Part shown: positions 56,960 to 64,000 of the stretch, in pieces
How the letters are laid out: the number at the start of each line of letters is the position of its first letter
Numbering within the stretch: the first letter of the stretch is position 1
Origin: Hsuehochloa calcarea
Taxonomy: Eukaryota; Streptophyta; Magnoliopsida; Poales; Poaceae
Assembly (NCBI GenBank): GCA_036346395.1
Contig: CM070594.1
Span: 27,375,385-27,439,384, forward strand
Direction: 5' to 3'
DNA: 64,000 bases
Program-made: the position numbers and the translations under genes
Notes under the pieces: model-generated
Told to the model about the DNA's origin: nothing
The model's database searches: none
Seen by the model: only the letters and a program-made list of their open reading frames with translations

Positions 56960-58723
56960 TACTACTGTATTATATTATATTATATTATATTATATTATAT
57001 TATATTATACTCTTACTCCTTTCTGGTTACATTTCTTTTAATATTTCGGGTCGAAGTCCTTCCAGCATAGGTTAGAGTGGTTCTCTTGCCACATTGCTTT
57101 GACTGCTACTTCTTGTCTTGTGCTTCTAGGATGTCGCTTATTAGTCGTCTCTTCCTCTCTAAGTAGAGCTTACTCACTTCTTATAGGTTCTAGCAGGGGT
57201 CGGGCCACCCTTGGGTAGACAGGGACAGTGTTTGCTCCTTAGTGTATGAGTTGATCAGCTGATAGTCCTAGAATCATATGGGGTAGATAAGAACCTGTCT
57301 GAGCGATAGTTTTCTCTATATCTTTTCTATGCTCTAAAGGACTGCCTTTTCTGTTTTACTTATCAGATTCTCGTTTTTGTTCCTTTGGTTCAGGGGAAGT
57401 TATTCTTGGTTATTCCATACTCTTAATTTTGTCAAAACTCAACCTGAATTAAAAGATGCATCTCATTCTGAAGGGAATCTGGATTTTTGAGCATTTCATT
57501 CCGCATTGCATTATAATCAAATGGAGCCTTGTTTATTATCCCTTATGATATGTTTTCACTGTTTTACATCTTGCCATGATTTATGCTAAACTGCTAGATC
57601 TATCATGAGTTTTTATGTGTAGTTTAGTCTTTGCCATGCTAAGGTGTTTAAAAATGCTAAACTTGAATTAAAATCTTGTCATGATAGCTCTTGAGACTAG
57701 TCTGGTTGAAGCTATCCTGTTATGATATTCGCCATGTCAAGTAGGCTGAGTTGAATCTTGTATCTCCTTTGAACTTTTGAGTAAGCTATGTTAGTTTATT
57801 AAGAAATTTGACTTCTCTTTAAATCGCTGGTCTAAAAACTTCAAAAGAAAAATGATCCCTTTTGTGCGAAAAAACTGATCTCACCAAATCTTTCTCATGA
57901 GACTGCTTGCCATTGCACTAGGCATGAACTCAGGGGAAGCCTTGGATGACCTAAGATCACCTCCTTAAGTCTGTTGCTTGGAGTGGTCGCATAAGGCTTG
58001 GGATCTAGCACATGGCTAAGATTTGAAAAAAAAAAATTGGTTGAAGCTTAGGAGGCAGTTGTGGATGGCACCTAGTCCAGAGCTTGCTTTACTAAGATAA
58101 AACCATAAAGAGCTTTCAGAAAAAGAAAAATATGCTAAAATTGCTTAAAAGGACCAAGTTCTGGATAAAATGAGTCTTTCTTCAACTGGTAGCACTCTAA
58201 ACTGTTCGATATGAGTCTTCTTGGTTCAACTTAGATTATTTGACATGGCTTGTATCATCCTTGGATATTTTTAGCTAGACTTCAATCTTGGCTTATTTAA
58301 CTGGCTAAAGAATTGGATCATTAATCAGATTATGGACCTTCTGTCTTAGCTTTTATATACATCAATAGTCATGATCTTGATAGCATTCTTCTGTGTTATG
58401 GCTTGGTATAATACTCTAATAGTCATTTTGGATAATCTACATGGCTCCTATTGCTTAAAATGAACATCATATAGTCTTTTCCTCCTTTTTCTACATATTG
58501 ATGATTTTATTGCCAAAGGGGGAGAATTTTTGTGAGAAAAAGCCTTCTGGAGAAAAGCCTTGAGTTTTGTGCGAAAATTGCTCTTTCATCTCATCTCAAG
58601 TCTTTCTCTTTTGTCAACTTGGTCTTGAGCTTAACTACTCTTGTTTAGACCTTGGTTGACTGTAAACTCAAACTCATCTTATGCTTTTTCGGTAATTGTC
58701 AACATACTCATCAAGGGGGAGAT
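56960..58723 (+). other. SIRE-like 3' spacer and PPT, right copy
   Basis: Starts with a longer TATAT-type run (about 56966-57008) than in the left copy. No ORF is supported. The PPT (TCAAGGGGGAGAT, 58711-58723) precedes the LTR start at 58724. Confidence 0.75.
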
Positions 58724-60364
58724 TGAGAGACCATGTGAGAGGTCCTCCACTCTGAGTGATGAGTATTTGACAAGTGTGTTGATTAGATTGAGAGTTGAGT
58801 TTTCGGTTTGGACTGCATTCTGGTGAAGTCAGAAAATCGGAACTACCGCTGTATGGAGCGGAAGTTCGATAAATCGGAACTACCGGTGTTGGAAATAGGA
58901 ACTTCCGTTTTATCTGGGTTTTGGTCTCGGCTGAAGGAAATCGGAACTTCCGCACAAGGGGTAGCGGAGTGTCCGATAATACTGACATTGAGTGTTCTCT
59001 GAGATACCTAATCGGAATTAAATATCTGGAAAGTCGGTTGTTCCGGATATCGGAAGTACCGCAGTGTTGAGCGCGGAACTTCCGATAATCCTGACAAGTG
59101 CGGATGTTAAAATCGGAACTTCATTTGTAGTAAATCGAACTTCCGATTGTGTCGAATCGTGCGAGAGAAGATTATTTTGTGATTTTGATCTTGTATGAGT
59201 TTGAGTCTTATACAAATGTTGATGCTATGTTAGTGTGCAATGCTATGTGATGTGTTTTTGTCTGTGTTGACTGCAGGGCATCAAGATGGAGTCGTGGCGA
59301 GACACGTGGACTGGACTAGGCGCAGGAGGCGTTGAGGTCAAAACGGTCGGGATGTGTCGAAGACGGCGTGAATCTTGAAGCGGTTGCGAGTCGTGCACAA
59401 CAAGGTGTACGGGAGGCTTCCAGAAGGTGCGCAAGGGGCGAAAGGGTCTTTTCGCAAAGCGGCAAAAGTGGAGGCGGTTCCGTTCGGGTGTAGCGGGCTT
59501 AATGGGTTGGAGGCCCATTAGCAAAGGCTATAAATAGGGGAGAACCCTGGAGATAGGGTTAGACTTTTGGAGAGAAAATTAGGGTTAGCTCTAGAAAAGG
59601 ATTTGTTTTGCTTTTTGAGAGCTAGTTGAGAGGGAGAGTATGAACTGAAACCTATTGTAATCATTACTCTTTGCGTTACCTCTGTAATCCATGTTTCAAT
59701 CCAATGAAATCTGAGGTTTCGATTATTTGATTTTGCAACTCTCTCTCTCTGTTCATGTTGAATATCTAGGGTTTTGGCATATCTTTTGATTCGTTTTATG
59801 AGATAGCATGAAACTTCATATCTAGAATCATTTTGGTATTGCTACTACTTCCTCAAACTTTCATGCTCTAAGAATCTGAGAATCTCGCTTATCATTGGTT
59901 TTGGTCTTTCTTGCCCCTTCTTCAAGAAATCCGTTTTTGGTTCGATTATTGAATCTTTGGTTGCGATTCTCCTCCATAAGGTCAAGATGGTGTTTAGGAT
60001 GATGTCCTGTAAAACTTGACCTGAGAAGAGCATTCAAGATTAAGTAGTTTGGATTTTTGGGCAAAAACCCAAGCGTTCTGTTCTTCGGTCAGGATAATCG
60101 GAGCTTCCGATTTTATGCAATGAAGTACATAGCGGAACTTCCACGATATACATCTGCGAACTACATAGCGGAACTTCCGCAATCCACGCCTTAACTTCCG
60201 ATTTCGGAAGAACGACTGAAACTTGTTTTTGTTATTTGATCTTGCTTCATTTACTTTTTTTAGATCTTCAGAGATCTTTGTAGGCTGGTTTTAAATACAG
60301 TGAAGGGGAGTATTAATTTTTAGGCACCATTCACCCCCCCCTCTGTTGCCATTTCGGTCCTTCA
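58724..60364 (+). repeat. 3' LTR of the SIRE-like compound
   Basis: 1641 bp, TGAGAGACC...GGTCCTTCA, partner of 49328-50943. TATA box at 59529-59536. The differences from the first LTR are mainly 1-3 base changes at CG-, CTG- and CAG-containing sites. After 60364 the CACTA gene resumes. Confidence 0.9.
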
Positions 60365-61290
60365 AGATACATTATGAAATGTGCCCATCGAATCAAAGAA
60401 CCAGTGGGTTTCCTCGACCCACACGTGGTCTCTGAGCAAACAATCAACCAAGACGCATCCTACGTCGAGAATTACATAAAAATAGGATTGCTTGCTCTGG
60501 ACGACAAGGACTACATAATGGTGCCCTACAACCAGAAGTAAGTGCTTCAATATTTGCTAAACAAATTTCGTTTCAACATAGGTTTATGACTATAGCGATA
60601 TACATGAGTAGGTTCCACTGGATTCTTCTGATTCTTATGCCAAAGAGGAACATGGTATTGTACCTTGATTCTCTACTCAACAAAAATCACGACTTCACCC
60701 TTCTTAAAGGAATACTCGATAGGTATGTTCATTTCCTCCGCACATAACTCTATTGTAGTCTTCCTTTGTTTGAAATGGACGAGGATAACTTTTTTGAATC
60801 ATGTAGGGCGTTCATCGGCTATGTTGCCGAGGGAGGTTTATACAAGGGAACGAGCGCACACTGACTCACAGGATGCAATTTACGGTACGCGCTACAACAC
60901 AATAATCATATATCATACTCCGTAATATTGCGTCGAATCGACTTGTACATATATATGTAATTCTATTTTTGCATCTTTGCCAAAGAAAACGAGATCACCT
61001 ATGCGCATTCTACGTATGCCATCATATGCAGCTATTGATTGCTTCTAGGACACACGATCCCCAGGTTTGTCAATCTCGTAATAATTATTTTCTAATTATA
61101 AATTTAAATATATATGCTTACTACTTTACTCGCTAGCTTATTGTGGCTTGAATATAGAGTTAAATGCACTCGAGATGGACCAGTCACGCTGCGCTCGAGG
61201 AGCTCTGCGGCTTCATCAAGGCAGACATAGTTAACACCACCGGAGAGTTTCACGCCGTCGACACCGATGAACGACCTCGAAACAATTGAT
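60365..61290 (+). pseudogene. CACTA Transposase_24 gene, ULP1-like C-terminal part
   Basis: Resumes the gene interrupted at 47055. Exon 60365-60537: CAHRIKEPVGFLDPHVVSEQTI, YVENYIKIGLLALDDKDYIMVPYNQ. Exon about 60613-60719: FHWILLILMPKRNMVLYLDSLLNKNHDFTLLKGIL. A later exon has LCAFYVCHHM (about 60999-61030), and the end reads ELCGFIKADIVNTTGEFHA at 61204-61262. His (60616), Asp (60667) and Cys (61002) match the catalytic positions of ULP1/C48 cysteine protease-like domains found in many plant CACTA proteins. A stop near 60862, and about 40 residues missing at the upstream junction, argue against function. Confidence 0.8.
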
Positions 61291-61485
61291 TCAATATTGT
61301 AATTCACTTTGACTGGTTGTAATTCAATTTGTAACTCTAGCGACAATACTTGAAACATTCTTTTGTAATTGATTTTGAGTTAAATGATCACTTTGAGTTG
61401 TCAACAATTATTTGTGATATGTTTCTGCCTGTTAGTTTTCATAGGGCATGGCTAGCAATTCCTGAGGCTAGCTGAAAATACGATA
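61291..61485. other. CACTA 3' non-coding stretch
   Basis: AT-rich sequence between the end of the ULP1-like exon and the subterminal repeats. Probably the former 3' untranslated region; no ORF. Confidence 0.45.
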
Positions 61486-61970
61486 AAAATTAGTTAGGTT
61501 GAAAGACTTATCACAGACGATTTTTAACAAAAACCGTCTGTGAAGGGCAGATATCACAGACGGTTCTTGGTCGGAACCATCTGTGATTCTGTAGTATCAC
61601 AAACGGTTTGTTAATACAACCGTCGATGATATGCAGTTTATCACAGACGGTTTGTATGATATATAGTTTATCACAGACGGTTGTATTAACAAACCGTCTG
61701 TGGTACTACAGAATCACAGACGGTTCCAACCAAGAACTGCTTGTGATACTATCATATCACAGACAGTTCTTGGTTGGAACCGTCTGCGATATCTTCCCTT
61801 CACAAACGGTTTTTGTTAAAAAAAACCGTCTGTGATAAGACTTATCACAGACGTTTTTTCATCCGTCTGTGATAACCGCCTGTTATCACAGACATAAAAT
61901 TTCAGACGGTTAAAAAACCATCTGTAATGACTGTTACAAACCGTCTGTGATGTGCTTTTCTATAGTAGTG
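61486..61970 (+). mobile_element. 3' end of CACTA element with subterminal repeats
   Basis: About fifteen TCACAGACGGTT / AACCGTCTGTGA words in both orientations, ending in GCTTTTCTATAGTAGTG at 61970, a CACTA terminus. The matching 5' terminus is not found in the window; the nearest related cluster is 43571-43795. On the right the element adjoins a copia LTR, so it was inserted into that LTR. Confidence 0.87.
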
Positions 61971-62630
61971 TATGTGTCTTTGGTAGTCGTTATGTGCTAC
62001 TAGCTACCGCTAACGACTAGTGGTTGGAAAAGAGTTTCCGAGTCATAACCGATTACACATGAACCTGTGGGGTCGCACACTTAAAGGGCAAGGATCTGGT
62101 TTGGATGGTGATCCGAATTCGTATAGGCCACGAGTTCCTAATGGGCCTCAAGTTCGAGACCCATCATGGATGCCTATATAAAGAGGGGCGTGGCATTGGG
62201 TGAAAAAGAGGATGATCTTTGGAATAACTCCTGAAACCCTAATAGCCACGCCTTCTCAACCACGTTGCCGGTGCTAGCACTCCAGCGCGTGGTGATCCTG
62301 TCCCGTACGTGTGGATACCTCGGAGGTGTTGTTGCGAAGCATCAGCACTGGGACGATCCACAACTCGTGACGCTCACCGGAGTCGAAGGAGAAGTCACGC
62401 GACGAGTACGACCACTCGTAGGAGCAGACGCGCGACGAGTACGACCACTCGAAGGAGGAGACGCGTCGTGAGTACGACTACGACTGCATCAACTCGCTAC
62501 AACGACTCTACTTCCGCTACGAGTCGGCGTGTCTAGCGGTAATCTCGTGATCTATTACTTGCGGTAGTTCCCTGGTTGCGTGGTAAAATTTTTGTTTGTG
62601 CTATCGTAGCCTTGCCGCGTTACCCTTCAG
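61971..62630 (+). mobile_element. Copia (Angela/RIRE1-like) LTR, 3' portion
   Basis: Similar to the reverse complement of 3920 down to about 3255: GTGTCTTTGG, the motif AGTTTCCGAGTCATAACCG, TATA box TATATAAA at 62175-62182, a GACGAGTACGACCACTCG repeat pair (62402-62460), ending GCCGCGTTACCC instead of GCCGCGTATCCCAACA. The 5' two-thirds is missing because the CACTA end abuts it. Confidence 0.8.
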
Positions 62631-64000
62631 AGACACAGCTGAGATTGTTATGATTTTGTGTGTCATCAGTTGGTCTTAAGCAATGATGATGTATAATCCT
62701 TAGACCTGGTATCAGTATGGTTTCTACATGCATAAGATTACACTTTGGAGTTGTCAAGTGCTACTCTATTACTAGGTAGTTATAAAGGTAGCTTTCAGGT
62801 ATGTTGTGAAACATGCGGTGGAATGTGACTAGTCGGATATGGGATTTACCCCTCCTAATATAACAGGAGAGATATCTTTGGACCTCTCGATGTAGTCAGA
62901 TAAAGAAAATGCATAGTCATGCCACTGGTGGTCAAAGAGTTCGACCACATGAAGTTATCTTATACTCGATTGAGAAAGTACTGAACAGTCCATGGATGAC
63001 ACAACATCTCACCTGGAGTCTAACTGGATATCGGGAGGCAAAGGGAGAATACACGAGCTGGTCGTTCGGTTCGATCGAACACGGACTGGTCGTATGGAGA
63101 TACGAGCTGGTCGTAGGCTGATCGAACATGATCACTAAGTGGTCGAAACCTGATCGTAAAGAATTACGAACTAGTCGTGACCAAATATGAGCTGGTCGTA
63201 TAGAAATATGAGCTGGTCTTGTAGAGATATGATCTGGTCGTATAGAGATACGAGCTGGTCGGTAGTGATAAGGACCTGGTCATAGATCATATTGCATTAA
63301 GGTTCATCCGATATAATTCGTGTGTATTCAGGAATCATTTTGTTCTGCTAAGAGCCGCTGATGACTTGTGATCAGAAAAGGTTTTCGAGTCACAACCGAC
63401 TACGCATGAACCTAACGGGTCACACACTTAACAGGTAGGAACAAACCAGTATGGATACGATTCGTACGTGTTCGGATAGGATCCGCCATGGGCACTATAT
63501 AAGGAGATGCTTGAGGCTATTGGGAAGAAAAAGAGAGCAGATGATACACACGATGTGAGATAGACGTGAGTTGCTCTAAACCCTAGGCGCCATCTTCTTG
63601 AGAGAGCCTTCCAATGCGAGTTGGTGCTAGCACACCGGCGTACGGTGTTCCTTTCCTAGATGTGTGGATACTGTAGAGGCGCTACTGCAGTTGCTGCTGC
63701 GCTTGAGGTGTTCTGCGACCTTAGCGGGGAACTCGATTGGTTGCTGGAGGAGACGATCGACTACGAGGATGATAGACTTGCGAGAGCGTTGGATGATTGA
63801 CTACCACTGTATCAACGTACTTGACATAGGACGATGGACTACAACCACTTCATCAACGCTCTCTCCGTTGGACCAGGCTGCTCCAACTCTTCGTCCGCTG
63901 CACTGCGTGTCTGGTGGTAATGATCTATGATCTCTTGCTTGCATGGCATCCTGGTTTATGTGATAGAATTTTTGAATTGTCGGCTAGTGTAGCCTACCCG
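62631..64000 (+). mobile_element. Second copia LTR fragment running off the window
   Basis: Begins inside the LTR (GAGATTGTTATGATTTTG, equivalent to about 2140 in the left copy) and runs to the window end near its own terminus (GTGTAGCCTACCCG). It belongs to a diverged subfamily: TATA box at 63496-63503, and a different R/U5 (63540-63930). U3 carries several CTGGTCGTAT...ATACGAGCTGG hairpin units (63084-63270). Confidence 0.75.

Larger units (their letters stand above)
47056..60364 (+). mobile_element. SIRE-like copia compound: partial internal-LTR-internal-LTR
   Basis: Two direct copies of a 3.9-kb segment (RNase H end, spacer, LTR), at 47056-50943 and 56437-60364, surround one gag-pol region. 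The true LTR is only the last 1.6 kb of each copy (49328-50943 and 58724-60364; PPT before, PBS after the first). The left copy lacks its own gag, integrase, RT and 5' LTR and joins directly to the CACTA gene inside RNase H. This fits a tandem dimer made by LTR recombination, followed by a deletion at its left end that also removed some CACTA coding sequence. A target duplication therefore cannot be seen; the right flank is AGATA. Confidence 0.85.

Noticed and set aside
2662..61971. The whole interior of the window as one insertion into a single Angela-like LTR
   Set aside because: The plus-strand LTR piece ends at 2662 and the right piece starts at 61971, but about 70 bp of LTR between these points is missing, the junction at 2662 has no CACTA terminus, and no target duplication links the ends.

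Overview
The window is nuclear DNA from a grass (Poaceae). The evidence is GC-rich exons with GT-AG introns, plant LTR retrotransposons with tRNA-Met or TGGCGCC-type primer sites, CACTA (En/Spm) transposons with TNP2, Transposase_24 and ULP1-like proteins, and one CASP-like membrane protein gene. I cannot name the species. Almost everything is transposable-element sequence, in nests several layers deep. The only convincing intact host gene is the two-exon CASP-like gene at 38362-39005 (minus strand).

Left part (1-9146): a decayed Ty3/gypsy gag with many TAG stops; a broken plus-strand Ty1/copia (Angela/RIRE1-like) LTR; a GC-rich unassigned block; the 3' end (RT, RNase H, PPT, LTR) of a minus-strand copia element; AT-rich DNA with a 167-bp tandem duplication; and a complete 1.24-kb non-autonomous CACTA element (7465-8707, TSD TCC).

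Middle (9147-37374): three insertions can be delimited exactly by target-site duplications. A 14.06-kb Tat-lineage gypsy element lies on the minus strand (9152-23211, TSD AAATG). It carries gag-pol on the minus strand and a multi-exon antisense gene (10638-15199) on the plus strand. One exon of that gene is split by a 696-bp TRIM (11494-12189, TSD GAAGT). To its right, a plus-strand SIRE-like solo LTR (23670-36495, TSD ATAGG) is split by a full-length 11.0-kb SIRE-like copia on the minus strand (24128-35123, TSD GACTT). The surrounding DNA reads like one older LTR-like sequence.

Right part (37375-64000): the CASP-like gene, then CACTA debris. This includes an inverted partial copy of the Transposase_24 gene, a TNP2 transposase pseudogene, CACTA subterminal repeats, a 30-bp minisatellite, and a Transposase_24/ULP1 gene. 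That gene is split by a 13.3-kb SIRE-like copia compound (47056-60364) arranged as partial internal region, LTR, internal region, LTR. The CACTA 3' end is at 61970, inside a copia LTR, and a further LTR fragment runs off the window.

Most notable: (1) the Tat antisense gene together with short hairpin motifs (GTCGTA, about 8 nt, TACGAC) in the LTR U3, in the gene's own upstream region and in its introns, where the arms change but stay paired; (2) family-specific palindromic 11-mers of the form CGG-N5-CCG in the SIRE-like LTRs; (3) differences between duplicate copies concentrated at CG/CHG sites, which look like base-calling artefact more than decay.
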